A stretch of DNA of 49,162 nucleotides from Proteus alimentorum (GTDB taxonomy: Bacteria; Pseudomonadota; Gammaproteobacteria; Enterobacterales; Enterobacteriaceae). Shown piece after piece: positions 18,057 to 27,563 of this stretch. Under the pieces are notes generated by a model. It was given only the letters and a program-made list of their open reading frames with translations. It made no database searches and was not told the DNA's origin. The first letter of the stretch is position 1; every line of letters begins with the position of its first letter. The stretch lies in contig NZ_NBVR01000001.1 in the NCBI RefSeq assembly GCF_002607735.1, forward strand, positions 888 to 50,049. Reading direction: 5' to 3'. A program made the translations under genes and the position numbers.

Positions 18057-19313
18057 GTGAACAATATCGCAACAAAGGAAAAAAAATCAATACGCTGTCA
18101 GGAGTGTGATCACCTCGTGACACTCCCTCTTACATTAAAGCGTGGAGAGGATGCTTATTGCCCACGTTGCCAAGCCAAACTCGCATCTTATCGATATTGG
18201 TCATTAACTCGTCTACTTATTCTCTCTATTACAATGCTTATTTTGGCATCAATAGCATTTACTCAGCCACTAATTAAAATTCATCTATTAGGCACGATGA
18301 TAACAGCGAATGTGCTTGACGGTATTCGTATGATGTCAGAGCAAGGCTCTCCTCTTACAGCAACGATGGTAGCCTTTTGTGCTATTGCTGCACCACTCAG
18401 CCTTCCCATCGCTATTTTATATCTCCATTTAGGCGCTCGCTTACGCCTTAATCTTCGCCCAGTCTTATTAATGTTAGGGAAATTAAAAGAATGGGTAATG
18501 CTAGATGTCTATTTGATTGGACTTGGTGTTGCAACAATAAAATTAGGCGATTATGCAACTGTCTATATTGGCAATGGCCTAATTGCTTTTGTTTCTTTAA
18601 TGATACTCAGCTTATTAATGCTAATTAATATTAATATGGACCAACTTTGGCAACGCTTTTATCCACAAAAAGAGATAGAAAAAAGCCCTGCAACTTGCCA
18701 TGCTTGTCATTACCATTTTAAAAGAACACCATCAACACACTGCCCTCGTTGCAAATCTTGCTATACCCCAAGACAGCCAATGAGTTTACAAAAAACATGG
18801 GCAGCATTAATTTCAGCAATAATTTTACTCATACCTGCAAATTTACTCCCTATTTCTATTTTCTATTTAAATGGTCGACGTAATGAAGACACTATTTTTT
18901 CAGGTGTACTTTCCTTAGTGAATTCAGGCAATACTCCAATTGCGGTTATTGTTTTTATTGCCAGTGTTTTTGTGCCTTTTTTCAAAATTATTATTATGCT
19001 GGGTTTATTATTAAGCATTCATTTTAATGCTCGTATTGACCCCCTACTTCGAACGAAGCTATACCGCTTCGTCTCTTGGATAGGACGATGGTCAATGCTT
19101 GATCTCTTTGTGATTGGACTGATGATGTCATTGATTAATCGAGATCAATTAATGACTTTCACAATGGGGCCAGCGGCTTTTTATTTTGGTACTGCGGTTA
19201 TTCTTACTATCCTTGCCGTTGAATGGTTGGATAGTCGTTTACTATGGGATACTTATGCAACAAGAAGAAAACGACGTTCAGGACACACAAGCCCAAATAC
19301 GCCGCAAGCGTAA
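18057..19313 (+). CDS. letA: Lipid-transport inner-membrane protein LetA (PqiA family)
   Basis: LetA is the inner-membrane partner of the LetB lipid tunnel and helps move phospholipids across the envelope. It has two PqiA-type halves, each with a zinc-ribbon pair (CQECDHLV with CPRCQ; CHACHYHF with CPRCKSC) followed by about four membrane segments. It is 418 residues. The start is a GTG with only a weak ribosome site, and no better start is near. Its 3' end overlaps letB by 59 bases, so the two are co-translated. It is divergent from msrC. Confidence 0.92.
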   Translation: MNNIATKEKKSIRCQECDHLVTLPLTLKRGEDAYCPRCQAKLASYRYWSLTRLLILSITMLILASIAFTQPLIKIHLLGTMITANVLDGIRMMSEQGSPLTATMVAFCAIAAPLSLPIAILYLHLGARLRLNLRPVLLMLGKLKEWVMLDVYLIGLGVATIKLGDYATVYIGNGLIAFVSLMILSLLMLININMDQLWQRFYPQKEIEKSPATCHACHYHFKRTPSTHCPRCKSCYTPRQPMSLQKTWAALISAIILLIPANLLPISIFYLNGRRNEDTIFSGVLSLVNSGNTPIAVIVFIASVFVPFFKIIIMLGLLLSIHFNARIDPLLRTKLYRFVSWIGRWSMLDLFVIGLMMSLINRDQLMTFTMGPAAFYFGTAVILTILAVEWLDSRLLWDTYATRRKRRSGHTSPNTPQA

Positions 19314-21573
19314 AATTTCGACATTTTGGCTACTCCCTGTTATCGCCATTTTTATTGCTAGTTGGTTGCTTTTCCAACATTGGCAAGATAAAGGCGTACC
19401 AATCACGATTGATTTTCAATCTGCATCAGGAATTGTCTCTGGCAGAACACCTATCCGCTATCAAGGTGTTGATGTAGGGCTTGTTAAAGATGTCACTTTA
19501 AGCGATGACTTACGTCGAGTTATTGTTACGGCCGATATCCGCAAAGATCTCTCGAGTACACTGCGCAAAAACACACAGTTTTGGTTAGTTACACCTAAAG
19601 CCAGCCTTTCTGGTGTATCTGGGCTCGATGCTTTAGTTGGTGGTAACTATATCAGTATGTTACCGGGTGACGGTGAAAAGCAGTTTAAATTTATTGCTCA
19701 GGAAGTTCGCCCTCAAGCTAACATCGATAAAAACCAGCAATTAATAACGTTAACGGCAGATAAACTGGGATCACTCAATGTTGACTCTCACGTTTATTAT
19801 CGCCAAGTTCCTGTTGGTAAAGTGTATAGCTATGAAATTCGCCCTGATAATCAGGGTATTTTTATTGAACTTAGTATTGATAAACAATACACCCACTTAA
19901 TTCGCCAAGATAGCCATTTTTGGAACGTCTCTGGCTTTCAAGGTAATTTCAATTTAACAAGCGGTGTATCAGTAAAAATGGAAAGCGTTTCTGCTTTAAT
20001 CAATGGCGCAATTGCTTTTGATTCCCCAGAAAACAGCCCTCCAGCACAAGAAAAACAGCAATTTGTTTTACAATCAGCCACTTCTGTAGATGCAGGAAAA
20101 GCAATATATGGCGAAGATGGATTAATTATTTCTCTAACCAGTGAAGAAAGTTGGGGCGTCGATGCTGGACAACCGATTCTTTTTAGAGGAATTACTATTG
20201 GGCAAATCATTCAACGCAACATGAGTGATGATGGGGTTATTTTTGATGCAATTATTGCCCCTGAATATAAGCATTATATTTATGAAAATAGTAAATTTGT
20301 TGCCAATAGCCGAATTAACGTCAATATGGGTCTAAATGGTATTGAAGTTCAAGGTGCGACACCGCAAGAATGGCTTGAAGGTGGAATTCACCTTATTCAA
20401 GGTACTAAAGGAGCACCTAAAGAGCAGTATCGTCTTTATCGTAACGACTTTTTTGCCAAAGCCAGTATTAATGGTAATGAATTACCCGTGACGCTCACTT
20501 TAAAAGCATCAAGCCTTCCGGGGATCCAAAAAGGTTCAGTGGTTCTTTATCATCAATTCCAAGTTGGTGAAATTACTGATGTTCGACCTTTAATAGATGA
20601 ATTTGATATCGATGTTTATATTTCCAAACAATATCGTCATTTACTCACAGAAAAGAGTGTTTTCTGGACTGAAGGAGCAGCTAAAGTATCCGTTAATGGC
20701 TCAGGATTAACGGTTGAAGCGACGCCACTAAATCGTGCATTAAAAGGTGCAATCAGTTTTGATAATTTCGAAAATATCAATAATAACGTTTCACGTTATA
20801 AACTCTATCCATCAGAAACTAGCGCACGAGCTATCGGCGCACAAATTACTTTAAAAACATATGACGCAAGCAAACTTTCTGAAGGGATGCCTATTCGTTA
20901 TTTAGGCATCGATATTGGGCAAGTCGAATCATTAATTCTTTCACCAGATAGAAAAGCAGTGACTGTATCTGCTGTCCTCTACCCTGATTATGTCAAAACC
21001 TTTGCGAGATCAGGCAGTCGCTTCGCTGTTGTTACTCCTGAATTAACAGCATCGGGATTAGATAACTTAGATTCACTTATACAGCCTTATATTAAAGCAG
21101 AGCCAGGCAATGGTGGCGTATATCGTCAATTTGAATTGCAAACATCCAACATTACAGACTCACGCTATCTAGATGGATTAAATCTTGTGTTAAATGCCAC
21201 TGAAGCGGGTTCGGTACAAATTGGCACACCAATTTACTACCGAGGTCTTGAGGTGGGTGCCGTAACAGGCCTTGAACTAGGAAATATGTCTGACAGAGTA
21301 TTAATTCACATCCGTATTAGTAAAAAATACCAATACCTTGTTCGAAATAATACAGAGTTTTGGCTCTCATCTGGATATAACTTTTCGTTTGGATTAACTG
21401 GTGGTGTTATGCGTAGTGGTACATTTAAGCAATTTATACGTGGTGGGATCACTTTTGCAACACCGCCTTCCACACCATTACAAGCGAAAGCAAAACAGGA
21501 ACAGAATTTCATTTTAAATGATAAAGAACCCAAAGATTGGGATGAATGGGGAACGGCAATACCTAAACCTTAA
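19255..21573 (+). CDS. letB: MCE lipid-tunnel protein LetB, six-domain form
   Basis: LetB forms a hexameric tube of stacked MCE rings that spans the periplasm and carries lipids. The start at 19255 (MQQEENDVQDT) matches the E. coli protein start; longer frames run into letA. One N-terminal membrane segment (about 24-42) is followed by MCE domains. By their YxGxxVG-type motifs I count six: RYQGVDVG, YRQVPVGKV, LFRGITIGQ, YHQFQVGEI, RYLGIDIGQ and YRGLEVGAV. E. coli LetB (877 residues) has seven; the one missing here corresponds to MCE3, and the protein is 772 residues, shorter by about one domain. The join falls just after FDSPENSPPAQEK with no frameshift, so this is a clean domain loss. Confidence 0.93.
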   Translation: MQQEENDVQDTQAQIRRKRKISTFWLLPVIAIFIASWLLFQHWQDKGVPITIDFQSASGIVSGRTPIRYQGVDVGLVKDVTLSDDLRRVIVTADIRKDLSSTLRKNTQFWLVTPKASLSGVSGLDALVGGNYISMLPGDGEKQFKFIAQEVRPQANIDKNQQLITLTADKLGSLNVDSHVYYRQVPVGKVYSYEIRPDNQGIFIELSIDKQYTHLIRQDSHFWNVSGFQGNFNLTSGVSVKMESVSALINGAIAFDSPENSPPAQEKQQFVLQSATSVDAGKAIYGEDGLIISLTSEESWGVDAGQPILFRGITIGQIIQRNMSDDGVIFDAIIAPEYKHYIYENSKFVANSRINVNMGLNGIEVQGATPQEWLEGGIHLIQGTKGAPKEQYRLYRNDFFAKASINGNELPVTLTLKASSLPGIQKGSVVLYHQFQVGEITDVRPLIDEFDIDVYISKQYRHLLTEKSVFWTEGAAKVSVNGSGLTVEATPLNRALKGAISFDNFENINNNVSRYKLYPSETSARAIGAQITLKTYDASKLSEGMPIRYLGIDIGQVESLILSPDRKAVTVSAVLYPDYVKTFARSGSRFAVVTPELTASGLDNLDSLIQPYIKAEPGNGGVYRQFELQTSNITDSRYLDGLNLVLNATEAGSVQIGTPIYYRGLEVGAVTGLELGNMSDRVLIHIRISKKYQYLVRNNTEFWLSSGYNFSFGLTGGVMRSGTFKQFIRGGITFATPPSTPLQAKAKQEQNFILNDKEPKDWDEWGTAIPKP

Positions 21574-21611
21574 ACATTAGATAATTCTGCCCTATTTCAG
21601 ATTATTTATTT

Positions 21612-21645
21612 AAAGCGGATCACAAAAAATGATCCGCTTTTTTTA
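21612..21645 (+). terminator. Intrinsic terminator of letAB
   Basis: A 10-bp stem AAAGCGGATC/GATCCGCTTT (21612-21621 with 21631-21640) is followed by T residues. Confidence 0.9.
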
Positions 21646-21784
21646 TTTCTAAAAAATATTTTGGAAATAGGTTCCATTTATACTATGCTTAATTTTGTTT
21701 GGTCAAAAAGCATTCTTTAACCTAAATGCCACTAACAAAACACAATGGAACACAACACAACATCGCTTAAACCGGAGTTTTATT

Positions 21785-22027
21785 ATGAAAAAGACAACGT
21801 TGAAAATTGCTTGCTATGAAATTGAAGATATTACTTTGAAACACTCTTCTGATAACCAATTAACTTATATTCATATTCCATGTGATTATGACAAAGAGTT
21901 TTGCATGCAATTAGATGGATGGGATGAAAACACCAGTATTCCAGCCCAATTGAAAGATAAAAATATTCTGCTTTATCGACATGCTTATGATAAAGATAAT
22001 CACCACTGGATCCTAAAAGTGGCATAA
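21785..22027 (+). CDS. yebV: YebV family small protein
   Basis: This 80-residue protein resembles E. coli YebV (DUF1480) in length and in the core MQLDGWDENTSIPAQL and LLYRHAYD segments. The start at 21785 is set by a CGGAG ribosome site 7 bases upstream. The function is unknown. In E. coli rsmF lies between letB and yebV; here it is absent from this interval. The gene runs toward the convergent SdsR RNA. Confidence 0.85.
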   Translation: MKKTTLKIACYEIEDITLKHSSDNQLTYIHIPCDYDKEFCMQLDGWDENTSIPAQLKDKNILLYRHAYDKDNHHWILKVA

Positions 22028-22045
22028 CGAGATGCTAAAGCGCAA

Positions 22046-22140
22046 TAAAAAAAGCCAGATAAATCATTTATCTGGCTTAGGGAAATGGCTCATTGCGAGC
22101 CGTGCGCTAAAAAGTAATTGTTGATTACTGCATAAACAAA
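22046..22140 (-). ncRNA. sdsR: Small RNA SdsR (RyeB/SraC)
   Basis: The minus strand carries the highly conserved SdsR core TTTTTAGCGCACGGCTC, then a short hairpin and GAGCCATTTCCCT, then a 12-bp perfect terminator stem (22052-22063 with 22067-22078) with a T-run. SdsR is a sigma-S-dependent, Hfq-binding RNA that represses ompD/tolC-type targets and mutS in E. coli and Salmonella. A sigma-S-like -10 (CTAGTCCT, 22146-22153) sets the 5' end near 22140, giving about 95 nt against about 104 in E. coli. Its position beside yebY matches E. coli. The 5' end is the least certain part. Confidence 0.88.
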
Positions 22141-22329
22141 AATCGAGGACTAGCTCAGACTTTTCTCTTCACAACCCACTGTTAAATATTAGCTAACAAT
22201 ATGTAAAGATCCAGTAAACAACCTAGTAGCACACTATTTTCCATTCAAAAAATCCCTTATCTTAATTTTTATTATTTAAATCAATTAGATAAAAATAAAA
22301 AATACTTATCCATATTATTAATCACTTGA

Positions 22330-22674
22330 TTAATTTTTCTCACAGAGTGACTTAATCGTATTCTGTATCACTTCTACTGATTTTTTCTTTTCAGGTGAAT
22401 TAGGATCTGGCAATAAAATAACATCAATTAACTGTGCTTTTACTTTTCCACTTTCCATTTGTTTCATTGCAATTTCATTAAGTGGATACTGCATCAGTGT
22501 TGCTGGATTAATCACAAACCAAGCACCATCAGCACGGCAATTGAGCATCACTTCTTCTCGTGTGAATGGCCAATCGTCACCAAATTGAAGCTTACTGACT
22601 GTCGAAATAGGTGCAGCCGAGAATGCTTGAAAAGAAAAAAGCATTAACATTCCCGCTAATAAAAAACGTTTCAT
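22330..22674 (-). CDS. yebY: YebY family periplasmic protein (DUF2511)
   Basis: This 114-residue protein has a signal peptide (1-19, ending FSA). It matches the DUF2511 family by PFTREEVMLNCRADGAWFVI, with a second Cys near the C-terminus (SLCEKN) that could pair with the first. It is last in a copper-linked operon: copC, copD, then yebY 47 bases on. In E. coli these three genes are induced by copper. The exact role of YebY is not settled. Confidence 0.87.
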   Translation of the reverse strand: MKRFLLAGMLMLFSFQAFSAAPISTVSKLQFGDDWPFTREEVMLNCRADGAWFVINPATLMQYPLNEIAMKQMESGKVKAQLIDVILLPDPNSPEKKKSVEVIQNTIKSLCEKN

Positions 22675-22721
22675 GTGGATATCTCACTTAAAAAATTAGG
22701 TTTTTTCGATTATATAACAAT

Positions 22722-23618
22722 CTATACAGGTGAGTTAATCGCAAAGATAGCTACAGTAAAAATAACCATTGTTCCAAGTAATAGCTCAAGCCAACTATTT
22801 ACTAGCAACCATTGAAAGTTATTTTTCTTACGGATATGAGGAACTAAAACATAGCGATTGATTACGGCTAAACCAAGCATTAACACCACCAAGCTAATTT
22901 TAAGCCATAACATACTTTGATATTCAGATGATAATTGTACTGCCGGCCATCCTGGAATTAACATAACAGCACTGATAATACCGGTAATAGTAACCAGTAA
23001 AACAGCAATATGACCAAAAAGTGAAAACTGCTTCATTGTACCAATGATAGGTTTGATCATCCCATCTGCAAGCTCATCTTTATTCCGTAAAAACTGTAAA
23101 CAAGCAACAAATGGCCATAGACCACCAAACCAATACGCGGCACTAATAAGATGAATACTTTGATTAACTTTATAAAATATCGCTTCTGATCCTGTAAACA
23201 TAGCACCATGACCAATTGATGCATGTAAGATCAACATAATTGAAGCAACAATTAATAAAGAGAAGTTACGAATATAGCGTTGGTGTATAAATAAAACGGC
23301 TAATGCAATGGTTGCTAATGCCAATTGCCATTGCCAAACTTGACCAAATGAAGTACCTAATACCGCTTTCCATATTTCAAATGACCAAGCGTCTTCCCAT
23401 CCATCACCCATAATACCGGATTGCACCGCCATCCATAAATAAGTCGTAATAAAGACAGTAACAGTACTAATGGCTAATGCGGGGCGTAAACGAACTTGAA
23501 TAAGAGGAATGAACTTATCTTTTGCAAGAATGGCAGCCGAGAAGCTCAGTCCGAACATAAACATGACTGCCACGAAATGGAAAAAACGGCATAAAATATA
23601 AACGTCTTCAGGTGTCAT
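22722..23618 (-). CDS. copD: Copper resistance inner-membrane protein CopD (YebZ)
   Basis: This CopD-family membrane protein of 298 residues has about eight transmembrane segments. Potential copper-ligand His residues lie in membrane-adjacent positions (CRFFHFVAVMF, HASIGHGAMF, IHLISAAYW). It is thought to take copper from the periplasmic CopC partner and move it across the inner membrane. The ATG overlaps the copC stop by one base (TAATG), a sign of translational coupling. Confidence 0.9.
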   Translation of the reverse strand: MTPEDVYILCRFFHFVAVMFMFGLSFSAAILAKDKFIPLIQVRLRPALAISTVTVFITTYLWMAVQSGIMGDGWEDAWSFEIWKAVLGTSFGQVWQWQLALATIALAVLFIHQRYIRNFSLLIVASIMLILHASIGHGAMFTGSEAIFYKVNQSIHLISAAYWFGGLWPFVACLQFLRNKDELADGMIKPIIGTMKQFSLFGHIAVLLVTITGIISAVMLIPGWPAVQLSSEYQSMLWLKISLVVLMLGLAVINRYVLVPHIRKKNNFQWLLVNSWLELLLGTMVIFTVAIFAINSPV

Positions 23619-24010
23619 TATTTTACACTAAATTGATAAGAACCTTTTGTCTTGTGCCCATCAACAGAAACAACGTTCCAATTAACTAAATAATTACCTT
23701 CTGCCAAATCACTTTCTAGAGGCAGTAATAATTTGGTGTTGTTAACAGGGTCTAAACTCAGTTTTCCTACGGTGATTTCTTTACCATCGCTATTAGTGAC
23801 TTTGATTTTACTAAAGGCTAATTCAATACCTTCAGAGAAGTCTAGCGTGATAACTTTAGGCGCTTGCGCTTGTTCAATAGCTGCACCTTCAGCAGGCAAC
23901 TGTGATTTTAAGTGTGCGTGTGCTAATGCTTGTTGGTATGACATACCAAGGAATAAAACAGCAATAGCTGATAATTTACCCCAAGATGTCTTAAGTGTAT
24001 TTAATGACAT
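23618..24010 (-). CDS. copC: Periplasmic copper-binding protein CopC (YobA)
   Basis: This small CopC-domain copper carrier of 130 residues has a signal peptide that would be cut after ALA, leaving His as the mature N-terminus (HAHLKSQLPAEG). The free amino group and this His are classic Cu(II) ligands, and the other family ligands are visible in SVDGHKTKG. The beta-sandwich continues to the C-terminus YQFSVK. It is first in the copC-copD-yebY operon. Confidence 0.9.
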   Translation of the reverse strand: MSLNTLKTSWGKLSAIAVLFLGMSYQQALAHAHLKSQLPAEGAAIEQAQAPKVITLDFSEGIELAFSKIKVTNSDGKEITVGKLSLDPVNNTKLLLPLESDLAEGNYLVNWNVVSVDGHKTKGSYQFSVK

Positions 24011-24364
24011 AATAACCTCTTAAATTACAGGTGATTTTTTTATTTATGAAAATATTTTATAGCAAATTTACGTCAAGATCTTCGCTTCTTGATATTAGAG
24101 ATAAAAGGTTGTGAACTAGCACTCAAAATATATGTTATTTAGACCAGTTTCTGTTTCAAATATCACCCATTTTTACACTTCGAAAAAATATAATACCCAT
24201 ATTGACAGTCTAAACAGTTCAATACATAACCAAATACAACAAAAAGTAAAATAACCTCTCTGTATAAATAGCATTCAACAACTCTCTTTTAGGATAAAAA
24301 ACAGACAATAAAAGTAAGGAAAGAGAGAAGAGATAAGAATAAAAATGGAGGTAAATAGAAGAAT
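24011..24364. other. Intergenic region upstream of copC
   Basis: This stretch holds the copC promoter region at its left end. Nothing else is recognisable. A small open frame at 24345-24551 lies antisense to ftnA and its terminator and is not a gene. Confidence 0.5.
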
Positions 24365-24399
24365 AAAAAAACGCCCTGCTATTTATTCACAGCAGAGCG
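24365..24399 (-). terminator. Intrinsic terminator of ftnA
   Basis: On the minus strand the stem CGCTCTGCT/AGCAGGGCG (one G-T pair) is followed by seven T residues. It lies about 50 bases past the ftnA stop. Confidence 0.85.
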
Positions 24400-24447
24400 C
24401 AATAATTCATTTATTAGCTTTTAGGCGATCTAAAGCTTTATTAATAA

Positions 24448-24951
24448 TTAGACATGTGCAGATGTTGATAATGTGTTCAGATCTTTATCTAACAAGAATA
24501 AAGCTTTACCACTATCACCAACCATTGATAATTTATCTAGGATTGATTTGAATAATTTTTCTTCTTCATGCTGCTCTGCAACATACCATTGTAAGAAGTT
24601 AAATGTTGAATAATCCTGAGTTGTCATTGCAACATGTGCTAATTTATTAATCTCAGATGTAATATGTTTTTCATGTTCGTAAGTTTTATCGAACAACTCA
24701 GATAATGATGAAAATTCAGCTGGCGGAGCTTCAATCGCCCCAAGTAAAGGCATTGCACCTGTATCACTTAAGTAATCAAATAAACGGTGCATATGTTCCA
24801 TTTCTTCACGAGAGTGAGCTTTTAAAAATTTAGCAGCACCATCAAATCCTTTATCGTCGCACCAAGCACTCATTTGTAAATACAGATTTGCCGAATAAAA
24901 CTCTAAATTTAGCTGTTCATTCAATTTATTGATCATATCTTGATGTAACAT
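24448..24951 (-). CDS. ftnA: Non-haem ferritin FtnA
   Basis: FtnA is the 24-subunit iron storage shell. The ferroxidase-centre residues E17, E50 and H53 are in place, with further ligands in [12 protein letters not shown] and AEQHEEEK. At 167 residues the length is typical. It has the four-helix bundle pattern without a haem-ligand Met, consistent with FtnA rather than bacterioferritin. It is single, with its own terminator and a long AT-rich upstream region. Confidence 0.94.
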   Translation of the reverse strand: MLHQDMINKLNEQLNLEFYSANLYLQMSAWCDDKGFDGAAKFLKAHSREEMEHMHRLFDYLSDTGAMPLLGAIEAPPAEFSSLSELFDKTYEHEKHITSEINKLAHVAMTTQDYSTFNFLQWYVAEQHEEEKLFKSILDKLSMVGDSGKALFLLDKDLNTLSTSAHV

Positions 24952-25652
24952 ATTTTACGTCCCTTGCGATGAAAATTAACATTATGGGTATTATGCACAG
25001 TTAAAAATAAAAATATAGCTATTTAAGTATGGTTTTATTTATTTTTTTAATGAATTACCCGTAATAAAAATAAAAACCAATCTCATTTGTAATATGCTTT
25101 TAATATTATTAAAAAGTTAAATAGCACTTATTATCATTAAGAATTAACTTGTATTTGACTGCCATAGGAAATCAATATAACATATTGAAATATATAGGTA
25201 TTTCATTTCAATCTTGAATTTTATTTTTTTAGTTTCCATATTTATTGACTTTTTCTTTAGGATCCCAAAAAATCAAGATTCACATTAAATAAAAATTATA
25301 TTTTATATTATTAAAAAACATTAAAAAATAATTTTTACCCTATATCAATAAATATATACAAAGTAATATCTATTATAATCATCATTAGAAAAATAAAATA
25401 TTCTTCTATTACTTATTATCATTCCTTTTTTTATAATTTCTATTTGATATTGCTACACATTCATTTGCTCAGATAGCCGATTTTTCACTTTTTTCATATA
25501 AAAAAATACATAACTCTCAAAAAATAAAAATAATTTTAATTTTTGTGTAGTTTTTCATTTTGACTGATAAGATTAGTAGGTAACTCATATTTGTATGCAC
25601 AAAAATTAATATTAAAGCCCTAATCATAATAAAAGGTCAATTAGGAGCCACT
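24952..25652. other. 700-base AT-rich divergent promoter region
   Basis: This stretch separates ftnA (minus) from the universal stress gene (plus). It is extremely AT-rich with many A and T runs. It contains no frame I can support as a gene and no hairpin of note. Such DNA is a likely H-NS-bound region, which is inference. Confidence 0.4.
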
Positions 25653-26087
25653 ATGACAAAAACAGTGTTAGTACCCGTTGATTTTACAGAGCTTGGTTTA
25701 TTAGACAAGGTTGTGTCTCATCTAAAAGCATTGTCTGTCGCTGACAAATTGAATATTCATTTTTTATCAGTCATTCCAAGTTATGAGTCTTTTGTCGGAT
25801 TTGCATTCGCAGGCCAAGATAGACTAGCAAGTGACAAACAACGTATTGAAATAGCATTATCCACACTAAAAGAAAATTTATCGCACATTGATATTCCCAA
25901 TAGTACAACGCAGTTTTATGTGTCTATAGGTAATCCTCGCGATAAAATTTTAGAAACCGCAAAAAAAATTCAAGCAGAGCTGATTGTCATTGGCTCTCGT
26001 AATCCTGGTATGAAAACGTATCTTCTAGGATCTACTGCATCTTCAGTGGTCAGTTATGCAGAATCATCTGTATTAGTCGTGCGCTAA
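25653..26087 (+). CDS. Universal stress protein, UspF/G type
   Basis: This single-domain universal stress protein of 144 residues has the ATP-binding fold. The nucleotide motif G-x2-G-x9-G-(S/T) is seen in GSRNPGMKTYLLGSTAS, and the first strand VLVPVDFTE carries the conserved Asp. It is closest in type to UspF/UspG, although the exact paralogue cannot be fixed without alignment. An excellent ribosome site (AGGAGCC) precedes the ATG, and a perfect terminator follows. It is probably induced in stationary phase or stress. Confidence 0.85.
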   Translation: MTKTVLVPVDFTELGLLDKVVSHLKALSVADKLNIHFLSVIPSYESFVGFAFAGQDRLASDKQRIEIALSTLKENLSHIDIPNSTTQFYVSIGNPRDKILETAKKIQAELIVIGSRNPGMKTYLLGSTASSVVSYAESSVLVVR

Positions 26088-26108
26088 TTACCCTCTTCCT
26101 GCATCCAT

Positions 26109-26143
26109 AAGAAATCTGGTATTCGTAATAAGCCAGATTTCTT
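26109..26143. terminator. Intrinsic terminator after the universal stress gene
   Basis: An 11-bp perfect stem AAGAAATCTGG/CCAGATTTCTT (26109-26119 with 26133-26143) has a 13-base loop. The remaining 26144-26400 holds only AT-rich sequence and the next gene's promoter. Confidence 0.85.
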
Positions 26144-26403
26144 ATTCTTTTCACCATAAAACCTATTCAAAATGATATTTTATTTCATCGTTCTTATTTT
26201 TAAGAGAAATCATTAAAAATATATTCTGAAACAATAAGATAATTATTAAAAAAAGACTAAAGGCACAGTCACTTTAACGTTTTTTATATAAACCTCCATA
26301 CTAATTATTTCTTAATAAATTTATATTGTTCATGGTGTTAAATTATGTAAAGATACTTTTTTTATTAAGGCTAAATTTAATCAACAGGGTAAAAGGAATT
26401 AAA

Positions 26404-26784
26404 ATGAATAAAGAATTTTCTGAAAAATGGCAAGAGCGTTTTTCATTTTTCGATAAATATGGTTCACCTAAAACACCAGAATTTAAAGCCGCTTATAAAG
26501 AGCTTTCTTTTGGTAAACGTATTCTCATTGGAATGAATATCTGGGCATTTTTCTTTGGTTTTATTTACTTTCTTATTTTAGGTTTATGGCGCAAGGCATT
26601 AACATTATTTGCTATTAACATTGCTATATTTACTATTATTAGTTTTTTACCTGTAAATAATGGTGTTATCAATGCTGTGGGCATCGCAGTTAACATTTTA
26701 TGGGCTATAACCGCCAACTATGCATACTACTTAAAAGAAACCAAAAATGATCAAAGTTGGAACCCGTTTGAAGGTGTTCTGTAA
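26404..26784 (+). CDS. DUF2628 family membrane protein
   Basis: This 126-residue protein has a soluble, charged N-terminus (about 1-45) and two or three membrane segments (about 46-68, 72-88 and 92-110). It fits the DUF2628 family, small inner-membrane proteins of unknown function. The start at 26404 is chosen because AAAGGAATT sits upstream; an earlier frame start at 26326 lacks a site. It is a single-gene unit ended by a terminator. Confidence 0.75.
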   Translation: MNKEFSEKWQERFSFFDKYGSPKTPEFKAAYKELSFGKRILIGMNIWAFFFGFIYFLILGLWRKALTLFAINIAIFTIISFLPVNNGVINAVGIAVNILWAITANYAYYLKETKNDQSWNPFEGVL

Positions 26785-26789
26785 TAATA

Positions 26790-26813
26790 AAGGGGTCTAT
26801 GCCCCTTTTTTTT
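26790..26813 (+). terminator. Intrinsic terminator after the DUF2628 gene
   Basis: A short G/C stem AAGGGG/CCCCTT is followed by eight T residues. Confidence 0.85.
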
Positions 26814-27011
26814 CTTTTACCTCTTCCTTTATTAATAACACTATATTCCCTTCTCATTATTTCATAGTAATTTTATTCATCACTCTCTTTTAATATTTTC
26901 ATCTAATTTGCTGAAATAGAAAATAATAAAATAACACTAAAAGTTCGTTTTTATCCCAGAAAGACACTTTGTTAATGCTATAATTCGTTAACGCTAAATT
27001 GGAGTAAACGT

Positions 27012-27563
27012 ATGTCTGAACACTTCCAAGGTAAATTTGAAGCTGAATTAAAATATCACCTTCAAAACCCACAAAGTTTTATTAATGAATTAAAAAAAGC
27101 AGGAGCCACATTATTCACGCCTGAGAATAAAGAAACAGATTGGTACATGGAACATGATGATACTGATTTTTCAGCTCCAACTATCAGTTTATGTGTAAGA
27201 AAAATGCTACCCGCAGGAATAAACCTTCTTATCGTTAAAGGCCCTGATTTATCGCAATGTGAAGCTGTTCGTATCGAAGATGCAGAAAAAACAGTCTCTA
27301 TGTTTACGACACTTGGCTACCATTGTATTCTCAATTATACAAAATCAAGAGAAATCTATTTTCTAGATGAGTTTCATATCACTATTGATAAATTAGATAA
27401 ATTAGGTTCATTTGCTGAATTTGCTATTATGACGGACGACCAAAATAAACTCTCGCTCTACACTGACCAACTAAGGCATTTAGCCGAAAAGTTTGGGTTT
27501 ACAGAAAAAAATATTGAGAAAAATAACTATAAAACACTCATGTTAAACAACCTAAAATCATAA
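27012..27563 (+). CDS. CYTH-domain protein, class IV adenylate cyclase-like (CyaB)
   Basis: This 183-residue protein has the CYTH (CyaB, thiamine triphosphatase) tunnel fold. The signature ExExK is EAELK at residues 10-14. Further basic and acidic residues expected in the tunnel are visible in SLCVRK, LLIVKGPD and EFHITIDKLDKLG. Members either make cAMP from ATP (class IV cyclases) or hydrolyse triphosphates; sequence alone does not choose between them. A GGAG site precedes the ATG. It is monocistronic in appearance, with no partner. Confidence 0.82.
   Translation: MSEHFQGKFEAELKYHLQNPQSFINELKKAGATLFTPENKETDWYMEHDDTDFSAPTISLCVRKMLPAGINLLIVKGPDLSQCEAVRIEDAEKTVSMFTTLGYHCILNYTKSREIYFLDEFHITIDKLDKLGSFAEFAIMTDDQNKLSLYTDQLRHLAEKFGFTEKNIEKNNYKTLMLNNLKS

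Noticed and set aside
24345-24551. 68-codon plus-strand frame by ftnA
   Set aside because: It is antisense to the ftnA 3' end and its terminator, without coding features.
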